From Bacillus sp. FJAT-25509 (lineage in GTDB: Bacteria > Bacillota > Bacilli > Bacillales > Bacillaceae_G): a stretch of 64,000 nucleotides of DNA. The notes below the pieces were generated by a model. It saw only the letters and a list, made by a program, of their open reading frames with translations. It had not been told where the DNA came from and did no database searches. How positions within the stretch are numbered: the stretch's first letter is position 1; every line of letters starts with the position of its first letter. The DNA lies in NCBI RefSeq assembly GCF_001420605.1, contig NZ_LJIZ01000013.1, forward strand, positions 281,956-345,955, written 5' to 3'. The position numbers and the translations under genes are program-made. Below, in pieces: positions 32,037 to 39,879 of the stretch.

Positions 32037-32125
32037 ACAGCCCTTTTTTATTTTTGGTTTTTTTCACAAAAAGCTTTATAGTTTTAGTAGTCACTATGTT
32101 CAGATTAAAAATTTTAGGAGTGTTT

Positions 32126-32914
32126 ATGGAAACGAAAGAGTATCTAATAATGCAGCTTAATGAAATTGAAAAATGGGAAAAAGATCAAAAAAGCGTATTT
32201 TTTTGGGAGAAAATTGGTAGAATTCCATTTATGATTTTGGATAAAATTACACCTAAGTTCATTCATGATAAGATTGGAGTTATTTTAGATGAGCTATCTA
32301 AGTATGTGAATGCTGGTGGTCAATATTTAGTAAGTGTTCCTTCAACTCTAACTAGGATGAGTAAGGAGCTTTCTATTCAAGAATTAACCGAAATGGAAAT
32401 GGTCAATCAACTTAGTCTTGAACAAATGGATCTTGTTTCGAATGGTTTTATTGCTAGTCGTAAACAATTTGCAAAGGTCCAAGGAGCGACAACAGGTTTT
32501 GGTGGAATGTTTACGATTGCGATTGATATACCAATTTTATTAGGACTTACATTAAAGACACTTCAAGAAATAGCGATTTCTTATGGTTATGATCCAAATG
32601 ATCAAATGGAGAGAGTCTTCATTATTAAATGCTTGCAATTTACATCTGCTGATATAGTTGGTAAAAAGGCTATATTAGAAGAGTTAACAAATATTGAAGG
32701 AAAAAAAGCCTTTTCTCAAATTGAAGGTTGGAGAGAAGTATTTTATACATATCGAGATAACATGGGCTGGAAGAAACTGTTTCAAATGGTCCCAATTGCA
32801 GGTTTAATATTTGGTGCATATGTAAATAAACAAGCAATTGAAGATGTTGGCGAGGCTGGTAGAATGCTTTATAAAAAAAGACGGATCATGGAAAGATTGC
32901 ATGATTTAAAATAA
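32126..32914 (+). CDS. EcsC family protein
   Basis: A 262-residue protein. ATG 32126 follows TTAGGAGTG; an upstream ATG at 32054 lacks a ribosome site. The EcsC family pattern is TTGFGGMFTIAIDIPILLGL (near 121-140), ISYGYDPNDQMERVFIIKCL (near 151), and a glycine-containing hydrophobic segment, PIAGLIFGAYVNKQAIEDVG, near the end. EcsC is the third product of the B. subtilis ecs operon; here it stands alone. Biochemical role unknown. Confidence 0.88.
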   Translation: METKEYLIMQLNEIEKWEKDQKSVFFWEKIGRIPFMILDKITPKFIHDKIGVILDELSKYVNAGGQYLVSVPSTLTRMSKELSIQELTEMEMVNQLSLEQMDLVSNGFIASRKQFAKVQGATTGFGGMFTIAIDIPILLGLTLKTLQEIAISYGYDPNDQMERVFIIKCLQFTSADIVGKKAILEELTNIEGKKAFSQIEGWREVFYTYRDNMGWKKLFQMVPIAGLIFGAYVNKQAIEDVGEAGRMLYKKRRIMERLHDLK

Positions 32915-32918
32915 GCAG

Positions 32919-32959
32919 AAAAAAGATGAATTTAGTTTAGAGCTAAATTCATCTTTTTT
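32919..32959. terminator. Bidirectional terminator between ecsC-like and secreted protein genes
   Basis: Perfect 17-bp stem from 32919-32935 to 32943-32959 (AAAAAAGATGAATTTAG and its complement) with a 7-base loop; A6 and T6 serve both directions. Confidence 0.94.
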
Positions 32960-32964
32960 GTTAA

Positions 32965-32984
32965 TTAATCAAACGTTTGTTTAA
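32965..32984. promoter_or_regulatory. Near-palindrome TTAATCAAACGTTTGTTTAA, copy 2
   Basis: The exact reverse complement of the 20-mer at 9606-9625. It overlaps the stop codon of the minus-strand secreted protein gene, an unusual place for an operator. Confidence 0.4.
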
Positions 32985-33637
32985 GATTTAAATTTATTCG
33001 GGAATTGCTTAATAATGCCTGAAGAAATAGTATCAGCTATAGGAATCATATGTTGAAGACCAGCATCAAATGCTTTCACATTGCCGTCCCAGTCCATTTT
33101 TATTCTAGTTACAGCTTCATTTGTTACCATTTTTAAATGTGTATATAGTAAGTCTTTTAAAGCTTGATTTGTCCAATTTGGATTTGCTTTACTCAAAAAT
33201 GCAGCAATGTCATCTGCATTTTTAAACCATTGATCGTTTAATGTTTTTAAAGTTGCCATATCATTCGCTTTCGCAGCATCAACAATTTTACCAGCCAGTA
33301 CAATATGTTCGGTTAATAGTTTAGCAAGTTGATCTCCAGCGGCAGCACCATAATATGGTTTAATTGCATTCCCAATATCTTGTTGATTTCTTAATAGTCT
33401 TGCAAGTACTACTTCCTTATCTGGCATTCCAGCAACAGCACTAACAATATACTTACTAGTCCATATTAAATGATCCATCCAAAGCTTTCTCATATCAGCT
33501 TTGAAATTACATGCTGAGTTACTTATGCATCTTCCATGAGCTCGAGTATCCATTTGTTCGGCACTGGATTTAATAGGGGATAAAATTAGTGCAAAACATA
33601 AAAATAGAGATGTGAATTTTAGTAATTGTTTCTTCAT
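32981..33637 (-). CDS. Secreted helical protein of unknown function
   Basis: A 218-residue protein with a signal peptide (MKKQLLKFTSLFLCFALILS, cleavage probably after SSA near 26). The mature part is predicted mainly helical with conserved-looking pieces LWMDHLIWTSKYIVSAVAG, LARLLRNQQDIGNAIKPYYG, EHIVLAGKIVDAAKAND and QWFKNADDIAAFLSKANPNW. Close relatives in Bacillus are, as far as I recall, annotated as hypothetical or doubtfully as glycosyltransferase; I see no transferase motif. There are two Cys near the mature N-terminus (RCISNSAC). RBS AAAGGAGAC. Single gene. Confidence 0.65.
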   Translation of the reverse strand: MKKQLLKFTSLFLCFALILSPIKSSAEQMDTRAHGRCISNSACNFKADMRKLWMDHLIWTSKYIVSAVAGMPDKEVVLARLLRNQQDIGNAIKPYYGAAAGDQLAKLLTEHIVLAGKIVDAAKANDMATLKTLNDQWFKNADDIAAFLSKANPNWTNQALKDLLYTHLKMVTNEAVTRIKMDWDGNVKAFDAGLQHMIPIADTISSGIIKQFPNKFKS

Positions 33638-33900
33638 CTAGATGTCTCCTTTGAAATGTTTTCAAAATGTACCAGTATTATTTTGGATTTTTTTTCAAGT
33701 AATATTCAAAGTTTTATATTTATCTCAATTGTGAAAGTAATAATAAGCACCTGACTTATATGGAAATATCAAAATTGATTCGATGAACTATATAAAATAA
33801 AGTGATTTTGATATAGTATAATAAATTGTGGTAAAAAATGGTAAAAACGAAACACTGCAAGATGTTTCTTATTCCTTGGAAGGTGAAGGGGAGGAAAGTA

Positions 33901-34482
33901 TTGTTAAATTATTTATATCCAAGTATCTTTATCATGACTGTAATCATTTTATTTTTTGGTTATAGATACTTTAAAGGTTACATTACTCTACTAAAATATT
34001 TATATTGGATCATCTTTGGAATCTACATTACATGTATCGTCGATATTACTTTGTTTCCATTTCCTTATCAAAAATATCTAATTCAGGTCATGATTGAGGA
34101 TCACTTGGGATATACAAATAATTTTGTCCCTTTAAAAGTAGTTGTAGATTCAATAAGATATGGATCATTTTCAATTGCTCTCAAGCAAGTTGGCGGAAAT
34201 ATTGTATTATTTATGCCATTAGGATTTGCTTTGCGAGTCCTATATCCTAAAATTATGAAAAGTAAAACGATATTAGTTGGTTTTACTGTAAGTTTAGGGA
34301 TTGAAATAATCCAAGGAACCACAGGAATTTTCCTCGGATACAATTATCGATCATGCGACATTGATGATATATTATTAAATACATTTGGCACTGTGTTAGG
34401 AGTTTTAGTCTTTAGTTTAAGCACTAAATTTTCCATAAAGAAGAAAAACGATAATCAATATATAAAAAGACAAGGAGCTTGA
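33901..34482 (+). CDS. VanZ family membrane protein
   Basis: A membrane protein with about five hydrophobic segments. NNFVPLKVVVDSIRYG near residue 80, QVGGNIVLFMPLGFALRVLYP near 101 (in two overlapping pieces) and YRSCDIDDILLNTFGTVLG near 155 identify VanZ. TTG 33901 lies 6 bases after a good GGGGAGG and gives 193 residues; an in-frame ATG at 33838 gives 214 but has no ribosome site. A bidirectional terminator is encoded within its last codons. It faces the polysaccharide deacetylase gene two bases away. Confidence 0.82.
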   Translation: MLNYLYPSIFIMTVIILFFGYRYFKGYITLLKYLYWIIFGIYITCIVDITLFPFPYQKYLIQVMIEDHLGYTNNFVPLKVVVDSIRYGSFSIALKQVGGNIVLFMPLGFALRVLYPKIMKSKTILVGFTVSLGIEIIQGTTGIFLGYNYRSCDIDDILLNTFGTVLGVLVFSLSTKFSIKKKNDNQYIKRQGA

Positions 34483-34498
34483 TGCTACTTGTCTTTTT
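34464..34498. terminator. Bidirectional terminator overlapping two gene ends
   Basis: Perfect stem AAAAAGACAAG (34464-34474) / CTTGTCTTTTT (34488-34498). It includes the last codons of both the VanZ gene and the deacetylase gene, whose stops are only two bases apart. Confidence 0.88.
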
Positions 34499-35198
34499 GT
34501 AACTTCTGAAGCTCTTTCACTGTCACAAATTTATATCCATCTTTCGATAATAAATCCAATATCCCCTTAATTGTTGCTAATTCTTTACCAGTTTTATCGT
34601 ACATCGGATGAATTAAAATAATTGAACCCGGTTTAATATTTTTCTTTACGTAGTTTATTTTGTCTTCAGGATTTGTGTAAAAAGTATCTGGCTCCAAATT
34701 CCATGTAATCGTTTCTCGGTTATGTTTATGCATGTAATACGGTAACCCAAATAGTTTTTTACCATTTGGTGGACGGAACTCAATATCCCCTTTATAGCCA
34801 ACTTTTCGAATTAGTTTATCTGTCTTTTCTATTTCATTTTTGATAAATGAAGGTGATTTTAGCACCATTCTTTCGTGAGAATATGTATGATTTCCAACTT
34901 GTTGTCCCGCATCCACAATTTTTTTAGTTTCCTCGGGATTCTTTTCAATTTCATTACCGATTAGAAAAAAAGTAGCTTTTGCATTGTATTGATCTAAAAG
35001 TGGAAGAATGTTATCAACGTTTTTGGTTGGACCGTCGTCAAATGTTAAAGCCACTACTTTTTGGTTAGTGTGTACTTCGTTTGTTAACCCACCAAAAAGC
35101 TGAAAAGATCTTGCATTCATTAGCTTGTACGATCCAAATAAGATCAGAAACAAAATTAGAATACTTGCACTTATCTTAAGTAATCTTTTTTTCATCAA
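34485..35198 (-). CDS. Polysaccharide deacetylase family protein
   Basis: A 237-residue extracytoplasmic NodB-domain enzyme with an N-terminal signal anchor (about 8-22). VVALTFDDGPTKN (catalytic base Asp and metal Asp), QQVGNHTYSHERM (HxxxH metal site), FRPPNGKKLFGL and a late segment GSIILIHPMYD (catalytic His) are in the order expected. It would remove acetyl groups from peptidoglycan or another N-acetyl polysaccharide. In RPPNG an Asn follows the Pro pair where many members have G/Y. Single gene; RBS AGAAAGACAGG is weak. Confidence 0.9.
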   Translation of the reverse strand: MMKKRLLKISASILILFLILFGSYKLMNARSFQLFGGLTNEVHTNQKVVALTFDDGPTKNVDNILPLLDQYNAKATFFLIGNEIEKNPEETKKIVDAGQQVGNHTYSHERMVLKSPSFIKNEIEKTDKLIRKVGYKGDIEFRPPNGKKLFGLPYYMHKHNRETITWNLEPDTFYTNPEDKINYVKKNIKPGSIILIHPMYDKTGKELATIKGILDLLSKDGYKFVTVKELQKLQKDK

Positions 35199-35396
35199 TT
35201 TACCTGTCTTTCTAGTTATTGAAATTAAACATAATTATAACATCACTAATTAAAAAAAGAATAAAAGAAGGAAATTAAAGGGAATTTAAGATTAATGGAA
35301 GAAGTAGTGTAATACAGTATTTTAAGGTATGAAATAGATATGAATTCGAAAGTAATTTTAGAAAATAGGTTTTTATTTAGATAAAAAACAATCTAC

Positions 35397-35431
35397 TTGC
35401 AAAGTTATCAGTTTAGTATTAAACTGATAAC
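35397..35431 (+). promoter_or_regulatory. MarR-gene promoter with perfect operator
   Basis: Inverted repeat GTTATCAGTTT-N6-AAACTGATAAC (35404-35431), 11-bp perfect arms. A possible promoter TTGCAA (35397-35402), 17 bases, TAAACT (35420-35425) is completely covered by it. Placed 25 bases before the marR-type start, it fits autorepression. Confidence 0.8.
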
Positions 35432-35456
35432 AAGATCGAATCAAAGAGGTGAAAAA

Positions 35457-35897
35457 ATGTTAAATAGTCATAATGAAGCTTCTGCAAACAAATCAAAAAA
35501 TTTAGCAGTATTACTTTGGTTTCGATTAGCTCGTTTTTATCTTAAAAATGTTAGAGAATCAAATAATCAATTGAAAAAATGGGGACTGACGACTGCTCAA
35601 TTTGATGTAATAGTCCATGTTGGGCGAAATAAGCGTCTTACTCAGCAAGAATTAGCCGATAAATTAGTTGTTACAAAAGGAAATGTGACTCATCTATTAA
35701 AGAAAATGGAAGAGCTTCAATGGATTAAAAGAGAAGTAGAATGGAAAAACAAATATCTCTCTTTAACAGAGATCGGTCACAAAATGTATGAAGAAATCGT
35801 TCCTACACAGGATGAGTTTCAACAAGCTCAATTCAGTAAATTAACTGAAGAAGAGCAATTACAATTACTTACTTTATTAAGGAAATTAAATAAATAA
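35457..35897 (+). CDS. MarR family regulator (MhqR-like)
   Basis: A 146-residue winged-helix regulator: WGLTTAQFDVIVHVGRNKRL, LTQQELADKLVVTKGNVTHL (recognition helix), IKREVEWKNKYLSLTEIGHK (wing). ATG 35457 follows AAAGAGGTG; an upstream ATG at 35397 falls inside the promoter. It heads a four-gene operon with ring-cleavage dioxygenase, esterase and flavin reductase, the set controlled by MhqR in B. subtilis in response to quinones and catechols. No Cys is present, so a direct thiol switch is unlikely. Confidence 0.88.
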   Translation: MLNSHNEASANKSKNLAVLLWFRLARFYLKNVRESNNQLKKWGLTTAQFDVIVHVGRNKRLTQQELADKLVVTKGNVTHLLKKMEELQWIKREVEWKNKYLSLTEIGHKMYEEIVPTQDEFQQAQFSKLTEEEQLQLLTLLRKLNK

Positions 35898-35920
35898 TGA
35901 ATTAGAACGGAGGAGAGTTT

Positions 35921-36862
35921 ATGGAAAAAATGAAAGGTATACATCATATCACTGCGATAGTTGGTGATCCACAAGAAAATATGGATTTCTACGCTGGGAT
36001 TTTAGGCTTACGCTTTGTGAAAAAAACAATTAATTTTGATGATCCAGGTACGTATCACTTTTATTTTGGAGATGAATCTGCAAAACCAGGAACGATCATG
36101 ACTTTTTTCCCTTGGGCTAATGCATATAGAGGAAAAGTAGGAAGTGGGCAAGTAGGAATCACAACATTTTTAATCCCAGCTAACTCAATGGGATTTTGGG
36201 AAAATCGTTTAGCATCTTTTAAAATTCAAACAAAAAAAGTAAGTCGATTTGGAGAAACATTTCTTCAATTTGAAGACTTTCATGGCTTACAGCTTGAATT
36301 AGTAGGAAGGGATGCTGGCCAGGAAAATACTTGGGAATTTAATGGTGTTACAAAGGATGTAGCAATTAAAGGGTTTGGTGGTGCAGTTTTATATTCTGGA
36401 GCACCAAATAAAACAGCTGAATTATTGGAAAACGTAATGGAATTAGAATGCTTAGGTCAAGAGGGTAACTATTTACGTTTTAAGGCTGCTGGTGATATTG
36501 GAAATATTATCGATATTGAATTAGCAGCAGTAGGAAGAGGCGCTATGGGAGTAGGAACTGTCCATCATATTGCATGGAGGGCAAGTAATGATGAAGAACA
36601 TGTAAAATGGCAAGATAAGTTATATGACAATCATTATGGAGTTACTGAAGTAAAAGATCGAAATTATTTTAATGCTATTTATTTTCGTGAAAATGGTGGC
36701 CTATTATTTGAAATTGCAACTGATCCACCAGGATTTATGATTGATGAGGATATTGACCATTTAGGAGAACAGTTAATGCTACCAAAGTGGCAGGAACCAC
36801 ATCGTGAAATAATAGAAAATCACTTACAACCAATTGTTGTTAGAGAAGTGAAAGGAGAATGA
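35921..36862 (+). CDS. Ring-cleaving dioxygenase, VOC family (MhqO/MhqE type)
   Basis: A 313-residue protein of two tandem VOC domains. KGIHHITAIVGDPQENMDFY carries the first metal His, HFYFGDESAKPGTIMTFFPW is typical of MhqO/MhqE/MhqA, GTVHHIAWRASNDEEH carries the second His in the C-terminal half, and ENGGLLFEIATDPPGF gives the metal Glu. These proteins open hydroquinone or catechol rings. It follows the MarR gene by 23 bases and overlaps the region of the esterase start. Confidence 0.92.
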   Translation: MEKMKGIHHITAIVGDPQENMDFYAGILGLRFVKKTINFDDPGTYHFYFGDESAKPGTIMTFFPWANAYRGKVGSGQVGITTFLIPANSMGFWENRLASFKIQTKKVSRFGETFLQFEDFHGLQLELVGRDAGQENTWEFNGVTKDVAIKGFGGAVLYSGAPNKTAELLENVMELECLGQEGNYLRFKAAGDIGNIIDIELAAVGRGAMGVGTVHHIAWRASNDEEHVKWQDKLYDNHYGVTEVKDRNYFNAIYFRENGGLLFEIATDPPGFMIDEDIDHLGEQLMLPKWQEPHREIIENHLQPIVVREVKGE

Positions 36863-36864
36863 CG

Positions 36865-37470
36865 ATGAAGCACGTATTTAATAGAGGAAGTAATCCATCA
36901 AAACCAACATTTTTATTATTACATGGTACAGGTGGAAATGAACTGGATCTATTACCTATCGCAGGTATGATCGATGATGAAGCTTCTGTTTTATCTGTAA
37001 GAGGTAATGTGAGCGAAAATGGAATGCCACGTTTTTTTAAGCGATTAGCTGAAGGTGTATTTGATATGGAAGATTTAGTTTTCCGTACAAAAGAATTAAA
37101 AGAGTTTATTGAATCGGCTTCCGCAGAACATGGATTTGAACCAAACAATATGATCGCAATTGGTTATTCAAACGGTGCAAACATTGCAGGTAGCTTACTG
37201 TTCCATTATGAAAATGTATTTAAAGGAGCAATGCTATTGCATCCGATGGTACCGATTCGTGATCTAGAATTACCAAATATGAAAGATGTGTCAGTCTTCA
37301 TTGGTGCAGGAAAAAATGATCCAATTTGTTTACCACAAGAAACGGAAGAATTAGCATCATTGTTAGACGGGGCTGGCGCAAAAGTCGTTACTCATTGGGA
37401 AAACATGGGGCATAGCTTAACTAGATCGGAAATTGAAGCAGCAGCTGATTGGTACAAAAATAACTTTTAA
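36865..37470 (+). CDS. Alpha/beta-hydrolase, carboxylesterase type (MhqD-like)
   Basis: A 201-residue esterase. LLHGTGGNELDLLPIAG near 16 (oxyanion region), AIGYSNGANIAG (nucleophile elbow, catalytic Ser), FIGAGKNDPICLPQET (catalytic Asp) and ENMGHSLTRSEI (catalytic His) give a complete triad. ATG 36865 lies 7 bases after AAAGGAG; the ATGA at 36859 overlaps the previous stop but is too close. Paralogue of MhqD, believed to hydrolyse products of quinone detoxification. Confidence 0.92.
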   Translation: MKHVFNRGSNPSKPTFLLLHGTGGNELDLLPIAGMIDDEASVLSVRGNVSENGMPRFFKRLAEGVFDMEDLVFRTKELKEFIESASAEHGFEPNNMIAIGYSNGANIAGSLLFHYENVFKGAMLLHPMVPIRDLELPNMKDVSVFIGAGKNDPICLPQETEELASLLDGAGAKVVTHWENMGHSLTRSEIEAAADWYKNNF

Positions 37471-37483
37471 GGAGTATGCAATA

Positions 37484-38092
37484 ATGATGAAATCTTTTTC
37501 TCCAGCGGATTTAAGTGATCGTGATAATTATAAGTTCTTAATTGGTGGGATTATTCCAAGACCAATTGCTTTTGTTACAACTGAATCAAATGAGAATGTC
37601 TTAAATGGAGCACCATTTAGCTATTTCAACATCGTAACGTCTAATCCACCTATGATATCTGTATCAGTTCAGCGACAAAACGGTAAACAAAAAGATACAG
37701 CTAGAAATGCGATTGAGAAAAAAGAGTTCGTTGTCCATATTGTTGATGAATCAAATGTTGAAGCGATTAATAAAACAGCTGCTGCATTGCCACCTACTGA
37801 GAGCGAAGTTAAATTAGCAGGGTTAACCCCAGTAGAAAGTGTAATGGTTTCAGTTCCAGGAGTGAAGGAGTCAAAAATTCGAATGGAATGCATTTTAGAG
37901 CAAGCAATTCCATTAGGAAAAGATAATGAGGCTTGCGACTTATTAATAGGCAAGGTTGTTTATTTTCATATAGAAGATGAAATTTATGAAAATGGACGGA
38001 TCGATGCAGATGGCTTAAAAGCAGTTAGTCGTTTAGCAGGGAATGATTATGCTAAAGTTGGAGAAATGTTTACGATTGATCGTCCTAAATAA
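37484..38092 (+). CDS. Flavin reductase family protein
   Basis: A 202-203 residue FMN-binding split-barrel protein: NYKFLIGGIIPRPIAFVTTE near 18, NGAPFSYFNIVTSNPPMISV near 45 (phosphate and flavin contacts), then EFVVHIVDESNVEAINKTAA and LKAVSRLAGNDYAKVGEMF. Two adjacent ATG codons (37484, 37487) follow AAGGAG. As the last gene of the mhq-like operon it could supply reduced flavin or reduce quinones. Terminated by a strong hairpin. Confidence 0.9.
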   Translation: MMKSFSPADLSDRDNYKFLIGGIIPRPIAFVTTESNENVLNGAPFSYFNIVTSNPPMISVSVQRQNGKQKDTARNAIEKKEFVVHIVDESNVEAINKTAAALPPTESEVKLAGLTPVESVMVSVPGVKESKIRMECILEQAIPLGKDNEACDLLIGKVVYFHIEDEIYENGRIDADGLKAVSRLAGNDYAKVGEMFTIDRPK

Positions 38093-38102
38093 GTTTAATA
38101 AG

Positions 38103-38142
38103 AGTGAAGGGTAAAGTCGAATTTACCCCTCACTTTTTTTTT
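38103..38142 (+). terminator. Terminator of the mhq-like operon
   Basis: AGTGAAGGGTAAA pairs with TTTACCCCTCACT (one mismatch) across GTCGAA, then eight T. Confidence 0.9.
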
Positions 38143-38162
38143 GAAAAAAATTAAAAGAAAAA

Positions 38163-38188
38163 TGAACGATTTGCAGAACCTAATCGTA
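38163..38188 (+). promoter_or_regulatory. Probable SigY-type autoregulatory promoter
   Basis: TGAACG (38163-38168), 16 bases, CGTA (38185-38188), about 55 bases before the sigY-like start. As I recall, the B. subtilis sigY promoter has a TGAACG -35 box and a CGTC-like -10 box, so this is probably read by the sigma factor it precedes. Confidence 0.7.
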
Positions 38189-38242
38189 TAACAAATGAAA
38201 ACTAAATAAATATTGAATAAGTTAGCTAGGAAGGAGGAAGAA

Positions 38243-38782
38243 ATGGCTGATTTAGATGAATTAGAAATTATTAAGGATGCTCAGCAAGGTGACCAAGATG
38301 CATTTGCTAAACTTTTTCAAATCCATTATTCCTTTTTATATAAATACGTATTGAAGATAACGTTAAATCAACAAACTGCAGAAGATTTAGTGCAGGATAC
38401 GATGCTGAAAGGTTATGACAATATAAAGAAATACAATGGTCAATCAAAATTTTCAACTTGGCTAATAACAATCGCTACTAGACTTTATTTAGATCAACAA
38501 AGAAAGAAAAAGCGCGAATGGTTTTGGCAAAAAAATGAGTCTGTAGAATTATCCCGTTCCTTAAATTGGCAGTTGGCTTATAAAGGGTTTGAGTGGAGTG
38601 ATATTATGGAGGGTTTTGAAAAGCTTAAATCGGAAGTGCGAGCGGCCATATTATTAAAGCATTACTACGGCTATACGAACGAAGAAATTGGAAATATGAT
38701 GGAAATTCGAGAAGGAACGGTTAAATCAAGAATTCATAATGGAATGAAGGAGTTAAGAAAGGAGTTAATGCAAGATGGATAA
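38243..38782 (+). CDS. sigY: ECF RNA polymerase sigma factor (SigY-like)
   Basis: A 179-residue ECF sigma factor. Region 2 has AFAKLFQIHYSFLYKYVLK, QTAEDLVQDTMLKGY and KFSTWLITIATRLYLDQQRK; region 4 has HYYGYTNEEIGNMMEIREGT and VKSRIHNGMKEL. ATG 38243 follows AAGGAGGAAG. The next two genes resemble yxlC and yxlD, the negative regulators of sigma-Y in B. subtilis, and the order is conserved. The start of yxlC overlaps the sigY end by 8 bases. Confidence 0.87.
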   Translation: MADLDELEIIKDAQQGDQDAFAKLFQIHYSFLYKYVLKITLNQQTAEDLVQDTMLKGYDNIKKYNGQSKFSTWLITIATRLYLDQQRKKKREWFWQKNESVELSRSLNWQLAYKGFEWSDIMEGFEKLKSEVRAAILLKHYYGYTNEEIGNMMEIREGTVKSRIHNGMKELRKELMQDG

Positions 38783-39071
38783 AGAAGAAATTGTTTCGGC
38801 ATTTAAGCAGTTTGATGAATTAACGAATATTCAAGAACCTTCAATCAACGCAATTACAGAAAAGATTAAAAGTCATCAAGAAAAAAAGAAAACGATTTTT
38901 CTTAAGGAATTAATAATATTCATTTGTGTAGCATGCAGTTTATTTATAGGTACACTACTTATAGCGTTAGAAGCACCAGTGAGTATTGTTATTATTCAAG
39001 GTTTAGGCTTTATTGTACTACCAATTATTTTTAAACGAGATAAAAAGAAAATAGAAAGTGAGTGGATTTAA
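38775..39071 (+). CDS. yxlC: YxlC-like membrane protein, probable anti-sigma component
   Basis: A 98-residue protein with a soluble N-terminal part (about 1-45, MDKEEIVSAFKQFDELTNIQ) and two membrane segments (about 48-68 and 70-88). The size, topology and place after sigY match YxlC (DUF5345). YxlC and YxlD together hold sigma-Y inactive in B. subtilis. Overlap with sigY keeps production balanced. Confidence 0.78.
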   Translation: MDKEEIVSAFKQFDELTNIQEPSINAITEKIKSHQEKKKTIFLKELIIFICVACSLFIGTLLIALEAPVSIVIIQGLGFIVLPIIFKRDKKKIESEWI

Positions 39072-39072
39072 A

Positions 39073-39276
39073 GTGGAATGGACAACAGAAAATATTATCA
39101 TATTAGTTTTAGTCTTCACAATTTTAATAATTCAAAGTATCACACTTTTTACAAAAGCTAAAAAGAGAAATCGTTCAGCCTGGTTATGGGGGCTGTTAGG
39201 TATGATCCAATTTCCTTGGCCTAGTATCTTCTTTTACTTTTTAGTTGTTCGAAAAGATCGAAAAAAACTAAATTAA
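39073..39276 (+). CDS. yxlD: YxlD-like small membrane protein (PLDc_N domain)
   Basis: About 67 residues: a first membrane helix (IIILVLVFTILIIQSITLF), a polar loop KAKKRNRSAWLWGLLGM, then a second helix and a basic tail. The pattern is the phospholipase D N-terminal (PLDc_N) unit seen in YxlD and YxlE. GTG 39073 is just after the yxlC stop; an in-frame GTG at 39058 overlapping yxlC is an alternative. Likely partner of the YxlC-like protein in controlling sigma-Y. Confidence 0.75.
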   Translation: MEWTTENIIILVLVFTILIIQSITLFTKAKKRNRSAWLWGLLGMIQFPWPSIFFYFLVVRKDRKKLN

Positions 39277-39290
39277 GGATAGCGTACAAA

Positions 39291-39335
39291 TACTAGACTA
39301 ATTGGAACGGTTCAATTAAGTCTAGTATTTTTTAA
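39291..39335 (+). terminator. Terminator of the sigY unit
   Basis: TACTAGAC-TAATTG pairs with CAATTA-GTCTAGTA with a single bulge around an 8-base loop, then six T. It separates the sigY module from the GntR/ABC operon that follows. Confidence 0.9.
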
Positions 39336-39343
39336 TTTTATGT

Positions 39344-39443
39344 TTGACAATTTTAGTGTATTACCTGTATAGTACACGTATAAGGTGTATTAACCGAGTG
39401 ACACGCATTGTTATGGATTAGGTGTATGAACTAAGTAGTACAC
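39344..39443 (+). promoter_or_regulatory. YtrA-type promoter and operators
   Basis: Promoter TTGACA (39344-39349), 18 bases, TATAGT (39368-39373). Two 22-bp sites of the form GTGTAT-N10-GTACAC lie at 39356-39377 (overlapping the -10 box) and 39422-39443; a weaker related site, GTGTA ... GACAC, is at 39385-39404. They fit the inverted repeats known for YtrA-family GntR regulators, so the operon is probably autorepressed. Confidence 0.83.
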
Positions 39444-39486
39444 ACACATACTAATTAAATTGTATTAAGAACGAGGAGGTGGATTG

Positions 39487-39879
39487 ATGGAATTTATAGT
39501 GAATAACCGTGAACCCGTTTATTTACAGGTCGTTAGGCATTTTAAACAACAAATTGCCAAAAGACTATTAGAAGCTGGTCAAGAAATACCATCAAGAAGA
39601 GAATTAGCTGTTCAATTTAATATAAATCCAAATACTGTACAAAAAGCATACAAGGAAATGGAGGAACAAGGATTGATTACGACTGAACGAAATTTCCCTA
39701 GTAAGATTACGACTGATATAAAAGTGTTAAATGGTGTACGAAATGAATTGATTATGGAAGCTGTAAATGAATTCGTCGATTCAATTAAAGTAATAAATGT
39801 TCCTGTAGAAGAATTACTTACAATGGTTAAACAAAACTATGAACAAAAGATAAAAGAAGAAAAGAAAGGAGATGCTTAA
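39487..39879 (+). CDS. GntR family regulator, YtrA subfamily
   Basis: A 130-residue regulator: winged helix in the first 70 residues (REPVYLQVVRHFKQQIAKRL, EIPSRRELAVQFNINPNTVQ, EEQGLITTERNFPSK) and a short helical C-terminal tail, the YtrA layout. ATG 39487 follows GAGGAGGTGG; the TTG three bases earlier is less likely. It leads an ABC-transporter operon; YtrA-type regulators usually sense cell-wall antibiotics. Confidence 0.9.
   Translation: MEFIVNNREPVYLQVVRHFKQQIAKRLLEAGQEIPSRRELAVQFNINPNTVQKAYKEMEEQGLITTERNFPSKITTDIKVLNGVRNELIMEAVNEFVDSIKVINVPVEELLTMVKQNYEQKIKEEKKGDA

Noticed and set aside
32981-33637. Glycosyltransferase assignment for the secreted protein
   Set aside because: No transferase motif (no DxD or nucleotide-sugar fold signature) is visible in a short, helical secreted chain.
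39344-39443. Riboswitch in the leader of the GntR operon
   Set aside because: No conserved aptamer or terminator is present; the repeats are best explained as GntR operators.
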